A stretch of DNA of 64,000 nucleotides from JANNYA01 sp031422315 (GTDB lineage: Bacteria; Pseudomonadota; Gammaproteobacteria; Xanthomonadales; SZUA-5): contig JANOQN010000037.1 in the NCBI GenBank assembly GCA_031422315.1, positions 5,166 through 69,165 of the forward strand. Direction: 5' to 3'. Within the stretch, counting starts at the first letter, position 1; each line of letters opens with the position of its first letter. The position numbers were made by a program, and so were the translations under genes. The notes under the pieces were generated by a model. The model saw only the letters and a program-made list of their open reading frames with translations, was not told where the DNA came from and made no database searches. Of this stretch, positions 1-8,760 are shown one piece after another.

Positions 1-975
1 ACGAAGGCGTTTGAACGCGGGTTCAAAATCAATCGTTTTGTCTTGATAGCTCACCTGCGGGCCGCCGGTGGCTAGCTGCGCGAGTTCACGCAGCAGCGTT
101 TCGGTCAAATCCATCAAATCATGAAAATCGGCATAGGCCCAGTAAAATTCCATCATGGTGAATTCTGGGTTGTGCCGAGTAGACACGCCCTCATTGCGGA
201 AATTTCGGTTGATTTCAAATACCCGATCCATGCCGCCGACCGTCAAACGCTTCAAATAAAGCTCGGGTGCGACGCGCAAATACAAGTCCAGATCCAGCGC
301 GTTGTGGTGGGTTTTGAACGGTTTTGCCGCAGCGCCACCGGGAATGTAATGCATCATCGGCGTTTCGACTTCCACGAAGCGGCGTTGCTCCATAAATGCG
401 CGAATATGGCCGATAATCTTGGCGCGCATAGCGAACACCGCGCGCGATTCGGGTGACACGATCAAATCAACATAGCGCTGGCGATATCTAGTTTCGGTGT
501 CGCTCAAGCCTTGCCATTTGTCCGGCAATGCGCGCAACGATTTGCTCAATAATTCAATCTTGTCGGCATGAATCGACAGCTCATTGGTTTTGGTGCGAAA
601 AACCCGGCCGGTAAAACTGACGATATCGCCCAGATCGTAATGCTTGAATGCTTCAAAAGCGGCTTCGCCGACTTCATTGATGCGCACAAACGCCTGGATT
701 TGCCCGGTAAAATCTTGGATTGTGGCAAACGCGGCTTTGCCCATGACGCGCTTGAGCATCATGCGCCCGGCAATCGTGACTACCCGATTTAGTGCTTCAA
801 GTGCGGGCGAATCGTGATGTTCGTATTCGCCATGCAAATCACCTGCAAACGCACTGACTTTGACCTGATTCGGGTAAGCCTGCGCACCATTCGCGCGTAA
901 ATTTGCCAGTTTGTGGCGGCGTTCTTGCTCAATGGCGTTGAGATCAGGTGCGGCTGTGTTTTGAGGTGCAGTCAT
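1..975 (-). CDS. lysS: Lysyl-tRNA synthetase, class II (3' end cut by window edge)
   Basis: The frame is open from an ATG at 975 down to base 1, so the first 325 residues are present and the C-terminus lies outside the window. The enzyme charges tRNA-Lys with lysine in the cytoplasm. The N-terminal half reads as an OB-fold anticodon-binding domain. The class II motif 2 region is clear around residues 250-285, with FEINRNFRNEG followed by STRHNPEFTMMEFYWAY, which is diagnostic of LysRS-II. It lies downstream of the lipocalin gene on the same strand (55 bp gap), so the two may be co-transcribed. prfB, the usual partner of lysS in enterics, is not seen on the upstream side. Confidence 0.97.
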   Translation of the reverse strand, partial: MTAPQNTAAPDLNAIEQERRHKLANLRANGAQAYPNQVKVSAFAGDLHGEYEHHDSPALEALNRVVTIAGRMMLKRVMGKAAFATIQDFTGQIQAFVRINEVGEAAFEAFKHYDLGDIVSFTGRVFRTKTNELSIHADKIELLSKSLRALPDKWQGLSDTETRYRQRYVDLIVSPESRAVFAMRAKIIGHIRAFMEQRRFVEVETPMMHYIPGGAAAKPFKTHHNALDLDLYLRVAPELYLKRLTVGGMDRVFEINRNFRNEGVSTRHNPEFTMMEFYWAYADFHDLMDLTETLLRELAQLATGGPQVSYQDKTIDFEPAFKRLR

Positions 976-1030
976 GGATTGAGTAACTCTCTAGAAGGGT
1001 AGGGCGATAGCGCGCAGTTTAGCGGATTGT

Positions 1031-1615
1031 CTACTGAAAACCCGGCTGCCCTATATCCTCAGCCGCTTGCGGCACGCGCTTTAAACGAGCAGCGTCATAG
1101 CCTTGTGCCTGCAATTTTCCCAGTAGTTCTTGGAATAGTGGCTCGGGCATCTTGGCATCGCGCCCGAAAATCCAGGCTAAATCTCGGCTCGGGTGCCCAA
1201 CAATCGCCCATGAATAATCCGTTGCGGTTGCCAAAATGATGTAGTCAAAACTAATTGGCCAAATAAACTGCGCTTTCCACACCGCGTTGCTGGTGCGGTC
1301 AAGTACCCAGGCGATGCCGGTCCACTGTTTGATCGGCTTGCTGAAATCGCCTTTGCGAAAGAAATACAAATCGTCGATTTTTCCATCTGGCCTTGCGATG
1401 TATTCAACGTAAGTGCCGACTTTGCCTTTCTCTGCCGAATAAGGAATATTGGCGATCACAAACCAGCGTCCGTAGTAGCGATCTAGCGCGACTGTTTCAG
1501 CCGCTACTAGCGCGGGTAGCCGGTTTTTCTCGGTGAAATTCGATGCGCAAGCGGATAGCCATGCGAGTGTGGTTAGGATTAGCGCTAGGCGTATTCGTAG
1601 CAACAGTTTGCTCAT
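1031..1615 (-). CDS. Lipocalin family outer-membrane lipoprotein (Blc-like)
   Basis: This 194-residue protein starts with a lipoprotein signal peptide whose lipobox LSAC places the acylated cysteine at residue 23. The lipocalin signature YYGRWFVIANIP follows near residues 47-58, and the second conserved block WAIVGHPSRDLAWIFGRD is near residue 136, as in bacterial lipocalin Blc. Members of this family bind fatty acids or lysophospholipids and are anchored in the outer membrane. It lies between guaB and lysS on the same strand. The ATG at 1615 gives a full signal peptide. Family assignment is firm; the ligand cannot be deduced. Confidence 0.9.
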   Translation of the reverse strand: MSKLLLRIRLALILTTLAWLSACASNFTEKNRLPALVAAETVALDRYYGRWFVIANIPYSAEKGKVGTYVEYIARPDGKIDDLYFFRKGDFSKPIKQWTGIAWVLDRTSNAVWKAQFIWPISFDYIILATATDYSWAIVGHPSRDLAWIFGRDAKMPEPLFQELLGKLQAQGYDAARLKRVPQAAEDIGQPGFQ

Positions 1616-1975
1616 GTTTAAGTGCTCTAAGTGCGTTGAGATGCGCCACTTTATCGAGCATTAGGTGTAGAGGTCGGCAACGTTTGAGATCAGTTTGCAT
1701 ATTAACCCAAACGGTAGTAAAGCCACACGCAGAGCTTGGTCAAACGAGCCATGAAGGTTCGACCACATTGGCCGCAGATTCCCGATTAGGATTTCGGTGA
1801 ACGCTCCCTCCGGGCAGGCCTGTCAGCGCTCTGGCCTGGGTTGTTACTCGGCGAGTTCAGCAATACCATTCATGAGGCGATCTTTGGGCTGCATCGTGTG
1901 GCAAACAGTCTAAAAAAGGTTTCATTAAATGTAACTTAGTGAAGGCTTCCGGGCAAGCCTGCCGGCGTTATGAGC
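1616..1975. other. Intergenic region with two copies of a short REP-like motif
   Basis: This 360-bp gap between guaB and the lipocalin gene holds no convincing gene. It contains two imperfect direct copies of a short GC-rich motif of the form TCCGGGCAxGCCTGxCxGCG, at about 1808-1827 and 1949-1968. Each is itself nearly palindromic. The copies may be REP-like elements or parts of transcription-termination structures. No tRNA-like structure was seen. Confidence 0.35.
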
Positions 1976-3439
1976 TCAATCCATCCGATAATTCGGCGCT
2001 TCCTTGGTAATTTGCACGTCGTGTACATGTGATTCACGTACGCCCGCGCTGGTTATTCGCACGAACTGTGGGCGCGTGCGCATCTCATCAAGCGTTTGAC
2101 AGCCGACGTAGCCCATCGAAGCCCGTAGCCCGCCCATCAGCTGATGCAAAATTGCGCCAATCGTGCCGCGATACGGCACTCGGCCTTCAATGCCTTCGGG
2201 TACCAGTTTTTCGGCGTCGACTTCATCTTGAAAATAGCGATCTTTCGAGCCTGTTTGCATCGCGCCCATGGAACCCATGCCCCGGTAGCTTTTGTAGCTG
2301 CGGCCCTGATAAAGCTCGACTTCACCGGGCGCTTCTTCGGTGCCGGCAAACATGCCGCCGATCATGACACACGATGCGCCCGCAACAATAGCTTTGGCAA
2401 TATCGCCAGAATAGCGGATGCCGCCATCGGCAATTGCTGGCACGTCATGACCTGCTTTTGCGAGCGCTTCCGTCACCATCGATACGGCGGTAATTTGCGG
2501 CACGCCAACGCCAGCGACAATGCGCGTCGTGCAAATTGAACCTGGGCCCACGCCCACTTTTACGCCATCCGCACCGACATCAGCTAATGCAAGTGCGGCA
2601 TCACCCGTGACAATATTGCCGCCGATCACGTCAATCTGCGGGAAATTGCGCTTTATCCAGCGCACCCGATCCAACACGCCCTGCGAATGCCCGTGCGCGG
2701 TGTCGACGATCAACACGTCAACCCCGGCTTGCACAAGCGCAGCGACACGCGCCTCAGTATCACCGCCGACAACAACCGCCGCGCCGACCAAAAGGCGCTC
2801 CTGCGAATCTTTTGCGGCGTTCGGGAAGTCGCGTGCTTTTTGAATGTCTTTCACCGTTATTAGGCCACGTAACGCAAACTCGTCGTTGACGACCAGCACC
2901 TTTTCAATCCGGTGCTCATGCAATTTGGCCAAAACCTCATCTTCTGATGCACCTTCGCGAACGGTCACCAGTCTGGATTTTGGTGTCATGGCGGTGCGCA
3001 CTGGCTCATCCAGGCGCGTCTCAAAGCGCAAATCACGGCCCGTTACAATGCCGACCAGTTTGCCGCCATCGACTACCGGTACGCCGGAAATATTGCGCCG
3101 CCGAGTCAGCGCCAGCACTTCTCGGATTGTGGTCTCGGGGCTCACGGTAAAGGGTTCGCGAATGACCCCGGCTTCGAAGGTTTTCACCAATCGAACTTCT
3201 TCGGCCTGCTGCAGCAGTGGAAAGTTTTTATGGATAACGCCCATGCCGCCCATCTGCGCGATGGCAATCGCCAATTTGGCTTCAGTGACGGTATCCATAG
3301 CCGCCGACAGCACCGGGATATTCAAATGAATATTGCGGGACGCCCGAGTCGCAAGCTTTACGTCTTTCGGCAAAATATTGGAGTAGGCCGGTACCAGCAA
3401 AACATCGTCAAACGTCAGTGATTCGGTCATAAGGCGCAT
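1976..3439 (-). CDS. guaB: Inosine-5'-monophosphate dehydrogenase
   Basis: The enzyme oxidises IMP to XMP with NAD+, the committed step of GMP synthesis. The start is set at the ATG at 3439: it gives 487 residues, the usual family length, and has a GGAG ribosome-binding site 7 bases upstream. A TTG 15 bases further upstream is less likely. The N-terminus has the conserved LTFDDVLLVPAYS. Two CBS domains occupy roughly residues 95-210. The catalytic loop GVGPGSICTTR contains the active-site cysteine, and the flap region has YRGMGSMGAM. guaA, usually directly downstream, is absent; the next gene on this strand is the lipocalin. Confidence 0.98.
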   Translation of the reverse strand: MRLMTESLTFDDVLLVPAYSNILPKDVKLATRASRNIHLNIPVLSAAMDTVTEAKLAIAIAQMGGMGVIHKNFPLLQQAEEVRLVKTFEAGVIREPFTVSPETTIREVLALTRRRNISGVPVVDGGKLVGIVTGRDLRFETRLDEPVRTAMTPKSRLVTVREGASEDEVLAKLHEHRIEKVLVVNDEFALRGLITVKDIQKARDFPNAAKDSQERLLVGAAVVVGGDTEARVAALVQAGVDVLIVDTAHGHSQGVLDRVRWIKRNFPQIDVIGGNIVTGDAALALADVGADGVKVGVGPGSICTTRIVAGVGVPQITAVSMVTEALAKAGHDVPAIADGGIRYSGDIAKAIVAGASCVMIGGMFAGTEEAPGEVELYQGRSYKSYRGMGSMGAMQTGSKDRYFQDEVDAEKLVPEGIEGRVPYRGTIGAILHQLMGGLRASMGYVGCQTLDEMRTRPQFVRITSAGVRESHVHDVQITKEAPNYRMD

Positions 3440-3526
3440 CGATAAACTCCGCAAAAATTAAGCTCGCTAGTTTACGACATGGAACTAGCTGAGCGCGTTT
3501 GCGCCCTGTTCTGACCCTTTACAGGT

Positions 3527-4315
3527 TCAGCGAAGTGATCGCAATGCGCGTTTTACGAGGTAAGCCGTTTGGGTAGTTTGGCTCTCAGCCTGCCATGAAG
3601 CGCAAAGCTGCTGGACCCAATCGGGCTGATCTTTGCTGGCGTCATTGAGCCAATTTGCCACCGAATCTTGCACATATCGACTTGCATCACTTCGCAAGGG
3701 CGCAATCAGCGGCAAACCTAACCCAGGATTCGCTTTTAACTCAGCAATATGCGCACACCAAACCCCGCGCGGGCGTAGCGCTTCACTGGCAAATCGGCGA
3801 ATGTTCGCGGATTCGTGCAAGCTCCAAGGCGTAAGTAATTCGATAGCATGAGCAAGCCGCGCTACCAAGTTAGGCCGCAGCGCCAACCAAGCCCACTCAC
3901 GCACGCCAAAATGCGGGTCGTTCGCAAGCGGCTTTATTTGTTCAAGTTGATCCGCAAGCGTCAAACCCGGCGCATTCGACAGGCAATACGCGGCAAAACC
4001 GCGCATCGTATCGCTCGTGTGCATGCGAAACTGCAAACCAGCGGTATCACCGTATGCGGTCAGTAAATTTTTTGCGGCGTGCTGCATTCGCGTGGTAACG
4101 CCAAGCTTTGGGTCAATCAGCGATACTTTTGCAGCTTTCGGCGCACACGCCTCAAGCAAGCGCTGAAAATCAATAACTAACACTTCGCTTAGCGTGCGTG
4201 ATTGCGCTGTGCCTGCTTCCATCGCTGATTGATGCGCAGGTGAGACTGCGGCACGAGAGGCGGCACCTTTGCTGTCCGCAATTGTGGTCGGCTTATTGAT
4301 GGCTGTTGGTTTCAT
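3527..4315 (-). CDS. DNA alkylation repair protein, AlkD-like HEAT-repeat family
   Basis: The 262-residue product has a low-complexity N-terminal tail of about 40 residues. It is followed by alpha-helical HEAT-like repeats with the blocks DPHFGVREWAWLALRPN, ESANIRRFASEALRPRG and YVQDSVANWLNDASKDQP, typical of the DNA alkylation repair family (COG4335, AlkC/AlkD relatives). Members excise or sense alkylated bases. It lies 87 bp upstream of guaB on the same strand and is divergent from the alcohol dehydrogenase gene. Whether it is an active glycosylase cannot be judged by eye. Confidence 0.8.
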   Translation of the reverse strand: MKPTAINKPTTIADSKGAASRAAVSPAHQSAMEAGTAQSRTLSEVLVIDFQRLLEACAPKAAKVSLIDPKLGVTTRMQHAAKNLLTAYGDTAGLQFRMHTSDTMRGFAAYCLSNAPGLTLADQLEQIKPLANDPHFGVREWAWLALRPNLVARLAHAIELLTPWSLHESANIRRFASEALRPRGVWCAHIAELKANPGLGLPLIAPLRSDASRYVQDSVANWLNDASKDQPDWVQQLCASWQAESQTTQTAYLVKRALRSLR

Positions 4316-4515
4316 TTTTCTCTTGGTAACTTTGCTCTACCGCTATGGCATTTTAGCCCCATTTCCACGCGGACAGGCACTGATCGTTCGCGACATATCG
4401 GGTTTCGCTTTGCTCAACCCAACCTGCGAATTTTGATCCCGCCCAATGCCAAATTCACAGCAAGATAGATTTTAAGCAGTATTCTCCACCGCAATAGACC
4501 TACCGAGAATAGCCA

Positions 4516-5535
4516 GTGTCAAACACCATCAAAGCTTTTGCAGCAACGGCTCCCAAAGCAGCACTTACGTCATTTGAATACACGCCCGGCCCGCTGGGTG
4601 ACGAGGATGTCGAAATAGCGGTGGAAAGCTGTGGAATTTGCCACAGTGATTTATCGATGCTGGATAACGAATGGGGCTTTTCCGCGTATCCGCTGGTGCT
4701 TGGTCATGAAATTATCGGTCGGGTGGCAGCGCTTGGCTCGCACGCGAAGCGCTTGAAAATCGGCGATCGCGTTGGTTTAGGTTGGCATGCTGGCAGCTGC
4801 GGTGCATGTTCGCCGTGCATGTCGGGTGATCAAAATCTATGCGGCTCAGCTCAAGCGACCATTGTTGGGCGCCACGGTGGTTTTGCGACGCGTGTGCGCT
4901 CGCACTGGATGTGGGCAGCGCCTTTGCCTGCGCATCTTGATGCCGCAAGCGCTGGGCCGCTGTTGTGCGGTGGCATTACCGTGTTCAATCCGATTGTGCA
5001 GTTTGGCGTGCAGCCCACGGATCGCGTCGCGGTGATTGGCATCGGCGGGCTAGGGCACATGGCGCTGAAGTTTTTGCGTGCCTGGGGCTGTGATGTCACT
5101 GCATTCACCAGCAGCGATGCCAAACGCGAAGAGGCGCTGAGCCTTGGCGCGCATCGCACGTTAAATTCGCGCGATGCGGGTGCGCTTGAAAAAGCGGCCG
5201 GCAGCTTTGATTTCATTCTCAACACCACCAATGTGGGCCTAGATTGGAACAGCTACATCGGCGCGCTTAAACCCAAAGGCCGCCTGCATCATGTCGGCGC
5301 AGTGCTAGAACCGATGGCCATCGCTACGTTCCCGCTGATAATGGGCCAGCGCTCAATTTCCGGCTCACCGATCGGTAGCCCCGCAACCGTCGATACCATG
5401 CTGGATTTTTGTGCGCGCCATCAAATTGCGCCGGTCACCGAAAACTTCCCGCTTTCCAAAGTCAACGATGCACTCGAGCATCTACGATCCGGCAAAGCGC
5501 GCTATAGGGTGGTGTTGCAGAATGATTTGGGGTAG
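4516..5535 (+). CDS. Zinc-dependent alcohol/aldehyde dehydrogenase (YahK/CAD type)
   Basis: This 339-residue medium-chain dehydrogenase starts at a GTG. The catalytic zinc site is visible in CGICHSDL and in GHEIIGRV. The structural zinc lobe CGACSPCMSGDQNLC is complete with four cysteines. The Rossmann motif is GIGGLGHMALKF. The family (cinnamyl-alcohol dehydrogenase/YahK) reduces aldehydes with NADPH. The gene is monocistronic, divergent from the AlkD-like gene and convergent with rlmF. The natural substrate is unknown. Confidence 0.92.
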   Translation: MSNTIKAFAATAPKAALTSFEYTPGPLGDEDVEIAVESCGICHSDLSMLDNEWGFSAYPLVLGHEIIGRVAALGSHAKRLKIGDRVGLGWHAGSCGACSPCMSGDQNLCGSAQATIVGRHGGFATRVRSHWMWAAPLPAHLDAASAGPLLCGGITVFNPIVQFGVQPTDRVAVIGIGGLGHMALKFLRAWGCDVTAFTSSDAKREEALSLGAHRTLNSRDAGALEKAAGSFDFILNTTNVGLDWNSYIGALKPKGRLHHVGAVLEPMAIATFPLIMGQRSISGSPIGSPATVDTMLDFCARHQIAPVTENFPLSKVNDALEHLRSGKARYRVVLQNDLG

Positions 5536-5567
5536 CGGCAAATCACTTGAATTAAAATAATTTACTA

Positions 5568-6437
5568 TTAACCCTTAAACCGCCAAGCCACAAACCGCGT
5601 CTGCTTTTTCCCCTGCGCCATAGGCTCAGTGTGCACCTCCAGCGCACCGGCTTTTTTCAGATTTTTGTACACATCGGGCAGGTGTTCGGATTTCGCAATC
5701 AGCGTGCTAAACCAGCGCACTTGGCTGGCAAACTGCACGCTTTCGCGAATCATCCGCTTGACTAGGGATGCTTCGCCGCCGGTACACCACAGCTCTTTAT
5801 CGTAGCCGCCAAAATTTAGCCCGTGATGACCAATCCCTAAGCCCGCCCACTTTTTCTGGCGCGCCTGCGCAGCTTCTTTTTCGCTGGCATGAAAAGGCGG
5901 GTTGCACATGGTTAGCGTAAAACGATCCTGCACGGTAATCGCGCCGGAAAATATCTGCCCGCGATTGGGCTGCATGCGCAAGCTGATGTTCGCGTTCAAC
6001 GCGTTCGCGTCAATATTTTTTTGCGCAATTGCAAGCGCGGCGGCGTCTACGTCCACACCGACAAACTGCCAGCCGTAAATTGCCTGACCCAAAAGCGGAT
6101 AAATGCAATTTGCGCCCACGCCGACATCTAAAACACGCACTGAATTTCCCGCAAAATCAACGCCTGCATCTTGCGCCAATAGCTCAGCTAGTCCGTGCAA
6201 ATAATCTGCCCGGCCTGGAATCGGCGGGCATAAATAGCCCGCTGGCAAATCCCAATGCTGTACGCCATAGTCTGCCCGTAGCAGCGCTTCATTGAGCGCG
6301 CGCACGGCATTAGCGTCGGCAAAATCAATGCTAGGTTCGCCCCAAGGATTACGCTGCACGAACGGCGTAAGCTCAGGCGCTTTGGCACTTAGACGCGCAA
6401 AATCATAGTGACCCTGATGCAGATTTTTTGGATGCAT
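5568..6437 (-). CDS. rlmF: 23S rRNA (adenine-1618-N6)-methyltransferase
   Basis: RlmF adds the m6A1618 mark to 23S rRNA. The 289-residue product begins with the family-specific MHPKNLHQGHYDF and contains the SAM-binding segment VLDVGVGANCIYP. The catalytic motif NPPFHAS of the N6-adenine methyltransferases follows. The C-terminal KKQTRFVAWRF block is also conserved. It is the last gene of an apparent three-gene operon, 15 bp after the acid phosphatase gene. Length and motifs match the family. Confidence 0.96.
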   Translation of the reverse strand: MHPKNLHQGHYDFARLSAKAPELTPFVQRNPWGEPSIDFADANAVRALNEALLRADYGVQHWDLPAGYLCPPIPGRADYLHGLAELLAQDAGVDFAGNSVRVLDVGVGANCIYPLLGQAIYGWQFVGVDVDAAALAIAQKNIDANALNANISLRMQPNRGQIFSGAITVQDRFTLTMCNPPFHASEKEAAQARQKKWAGLGIGHHGLNFGGYDKELWCTGGEASLVKRMIRESVQFASQVRWFSTLIAKSEHLPDVYKNLKKAGALEVHTEPMAQGKKQTRFVAWRFKG

Positions 6438-6452
6438 AATTTGCTAGCTCGG

Positions 6453-7379
6453 TTACTTCGGCGAACCGACCGTATCCAAGCGGATTAAACGCAGGTTGCG
6501 GCTAATGCTGGCATCTGGATGGGTAAACGGCGCTTCCCAGGAACCATACATCGGGTTGGGTAGCATAATCCAGCTGCTGCCCCAGCGATTTGATGCGTTA
6601 ACTAACTGCTTGCGATCCGCCGGGCTTTGCTTGTAGCTTTCGGTAAAATCGCCTAGGTTATCGCCGATCACCATTATGATCCGGTAGCTTTTGGCAAAGT
6701 GCGTGCGACGCGCGGCTTTGGTGTCCCAGCCTTTGGCTTTGTCGCGAAAGGCAAAGCTGTCTAAATTGTCGGTATCAGCAAAGCCAAAGCGCTTGAGCGA
6801 GGCGCGAGTGACTTCAGTCAAACTGGCATCGCGATTGCTGATGTAGATCACCCGCACACCATTGGCTTTGGCAAATTCGCTAAATTCAACCGCGCCAGGG
6901 ATAGGTTTGGAAATATCCTCATTACAAAACTTCGCCCAGGTTGCGGCATCAAATTTCTCGCCTGATTGCACCAAGCGCGCCATGTAGGAGGAGTTATCCA
7001 GCATGGTTTCATCAACATCCACCACCACCGCCGGCGGTAGCTTGCTAAAGTCGCCGGTAAGCTCTAATTTTTGATCATCCGGCACCGCCGTGGCACCCAG
7101 CGCTATCAAACCTGGCAAATGCGTGCGCGCAGCGGCAAACGCTTGGATCGCGCTGGCTTGGTATTCCGCTGCCGTTTGAAACCATAGCACTGCGTTTAGA
7201 TTATCGAGCGGCGCTAAACCAGGCTGCATAGCCGGGCTGGGTGCAGCGATAGTTTCTGGCGTAGCGGCGGCTTGATCGGTTTCATCAGCGCGCCAGTTCG
7301 CACAACCGCTTAGCATCAGCAGCCCTGATAGAGACATCACAAACGCGCGTTTTGTTAGCCGTAAAGATTGGGATTTCAT
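6453..7379 (-). CDS. Lipoprotein e(P4)-family acid phosphatase / 5'-nucleotidase
   Basis: This 308-residue HAD-superfamily class C acid phosphatase has a lipobox LSGC with cysteine 26. The nucleophile motif DVDETMLDNS starts at residue 121 (Asp121 and Asp123), with YISNRD as motif II and IGDNLGDF as motif IV. The e(P4) family dephosphorylates nucleotides and NMN at the outer membrane, as in Haemophilus NAD salvage. It sits between a reductase gene (56 bp) and rlmF (15 bp). No nadV or pnuC is present in the window, so a role in NAD uptake is only a family-based possibility. Confidence 0.93.
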   Translation of the reverse strand: MKSQSLRLTKRAFVMSLSGLLMLSGCANWRADETDQAAATPETIAAPSPAMQPGLAPLDNLNAVLWFQTAAEYQASAIQAFAAARTHLPGLIALGATAVPDDQKLELTGDFSKLPPAVVVDVDETMLDNSSYMARLVQSGEKFDAATWAKFCNEDISKPIPGAVEFSEFAKANGVRVIYISNRDASLTEVTRASLKRFGFADTDNLDSFAFRDKAKGWDTKAARRTHFAKSYRIIMVIGDNLGDFTESYKQSPADRKQLVNASNRWGSSWIMLPNPMYGSWEAPFTHPDASISRNLRLIRLDTVGSPK

Positions 7380-7435
7380 AAATTGTCCTAATGCGATGTT
7401 GAGTGGATAAGTTAACTAATTTAGCGTTGTTTTTC

Positions 7436-8512
7436 CTACAATTTTCTGGGGCGCCCAATACTGATTTTCGCGCCCGCCAAACCATGCAAAAATTCCCCGC
7501 CGCATAGTTTTGAGGGCGTTGCAAAGCCGGTGTAATCGGTGCCGGCCAGCAAGAACTGCGCGATTTGAAGCGCCGCATCAATCGTCACGTCATAGCCATT
7601 TGGCAGCTGCACACGTGCCTCACACTGGTGCGTGTTGCTGCGCACTCGGCCATACACGTAAGTATGGCTGGCAGCTCGTCGGCTTTCGTCTGGCCCGCCA
7701 TTTTCATACGCTCTGATTTTGCGCCGCTCGACCCGGCGTTTAAGCCAGGCCTGTGCGGGCTTAAGCGATAATATCGGCACCATCCAGCGGGTTCGCTTGA
7801 ATCTTGCGATTGTGTCCGGTGGCATCGCCATGTAAACCTCGATATTCGGAATGTCAGTGGACACAAACGCAGTGTACACATCGCCCCAGGGAATCGTCAT
7901 GGCGCGCCTGACGTGCTTGCTAGTAAAGGGAATATCGGCAATTTTGTATGCGATTGGCACCCGCTTGAGCGCGCCCTGCACGCGCACTAAGCCGCCCGAT
8001 TTCATGACCTCAATACTGGTTTTCGCAGTGCCGCGCGATTGCCCACCGCCAGCTTCAAATGCCAGCAACAGCTCGTTTGCATCGGGCAGCGCTTGCGCCA
8101 GCAGGGCCGCCAAGCAATCGGTAGGAACCACATCAAAACCCACGCCCGGGCAGATTACGATGCCCGCAGTTTGCGCTTCACGATCCAGCTTATCAGCGAG
8201 TGCAAACACGGCAATTTCGCCGGTAATATCCAAATAGTGCACTCGCTGCGCCAAACACGCGCGCATCATGGGTTCTGCGGTGGCGGAGAACGGCCCAGCC
8301 GCGTGCAGTACGACGGAGACGCCTTTTAAGTTGGCTTTGCTGATGTTGTTCAATGAAAAAACGCGGCTTTCCAACTTTAACGCGCTCGCTAGCGCCTCTA
8401 TGTGCGCCGCATTTCTGCCTGCCAAAATCGGCTTCAGTCCTAGCGCTTTTGCGCTGCGCGCCAGCAACGCGCCCGCATATCCATTGGCGCCATAAATCAA
8501 CAGTCTAGCCAC
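7436..8512 (-). CDS. Saccharopine dehydrogenase-like NADP-binding oxidoreductase
   Basis: The 358-residue product opens with a Rossmann fold, MARLLIYGANGYAGALLA, from a GTG start. It continues with the saccharopine-dehydrogenase-like layout (HAAGPF, HYLDITGE, CPGVGFDVVPTDCLA) of the trans-acting enoyl reductase / Sccpdh group. Those proteins act on lipid or polyketide intermediates or have unknown substrates. It is the first gene of the run leading to the e(P4) phosphatase and rlmF. No lysine-pathway neighbour supports a true saccharopine role. Confidence 0.8.
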   Translation of the reverse strand: MARLLIYGANGYAGALLARSAKALGLKPILAGRNAAHIEALASALKLESRVFSLNNISKANLKGVSVVLHAAGPFSATAEPMMRACLAQRVHYLDITGEIAVFALADKLDREAQTAGIVICPGVGFDVVPTDCLAALLAQALPDANELLLAFEAGGGQSRGTAKTSIEVMKSGGLVRVQGALKRVPIAYKIADIPFTSKHVRRAMTIPWGDVYTAFVSTDIPNIEVYMAMPPDTIARFKRTRWMVPILSLKPAQAWLKRRVERRKIRAYENGGPDESRRAASHTYVYGRVRSNTHQCEARVQLPNGYDVTIDAALQIAQFLLAGTDYTGFATPSKLCGGEFLHGLAGAKISIGRPRKL

Positions 8513-8524
8513 GCGATATTCCTG

Positions 8525-8556
8525 TTTCAGTTGGGGCAGACTCTAACAAACTGAAA
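8525..8556. promoter_or_regulatory. Inverted repeat upstream of the exoprotease gene
   Basis: TTTCAGTT and AACTGAAA, 8 bases each, face one another across 16 bases in the intergenic space between the divergent reductase and trypsin-like protease genes. It may be an operator. The TCAGTT/AACTGA core also occurs upstream of the subtilase gene at 26445-26462. Confidence 0.25.
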
Positions 8557-8760
8557 TTACCTTTGGGTGGTTTCTGGCGAAAACGGGTGCGAGTCAAACA
8601 GAAGTTCTTTTTGAACGCGTTTCGGTAAAGTGGCATTAGCTTGAGCATTCGCATGCATTTTTCTTACAAAGCCCGCGTTCGTTTTTTGCAATACACGCAG
8701 GGTTGCGCCGACTACAGTTCCACCCGCGTCGCTTGGACGTCAACAACTATTGAGATATCG

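Noticed and set aside
2844..3329. A 161-codon plus-strand frame within guaB
   Set aside because: Ser/Arg/Thr-rich antisense shadow of a strongly conserved gene.
7436..8512. Calling the reductase a true saccharopine dehydrogenase in lysine metabolism
   Set aside because: The Rossmann layout fits the broad family but there is no lysine-pathway neighbour and the C-terminal half matches the trans-acting enoyl reductase-like group better.
8641..8760. 40-codon N-terminal extension of the trypsin-like protease
   Set aside because: It would put charged, unrelated sequence before a perfect signal peptide and starts with TTG; the ATG at 8761 is used.
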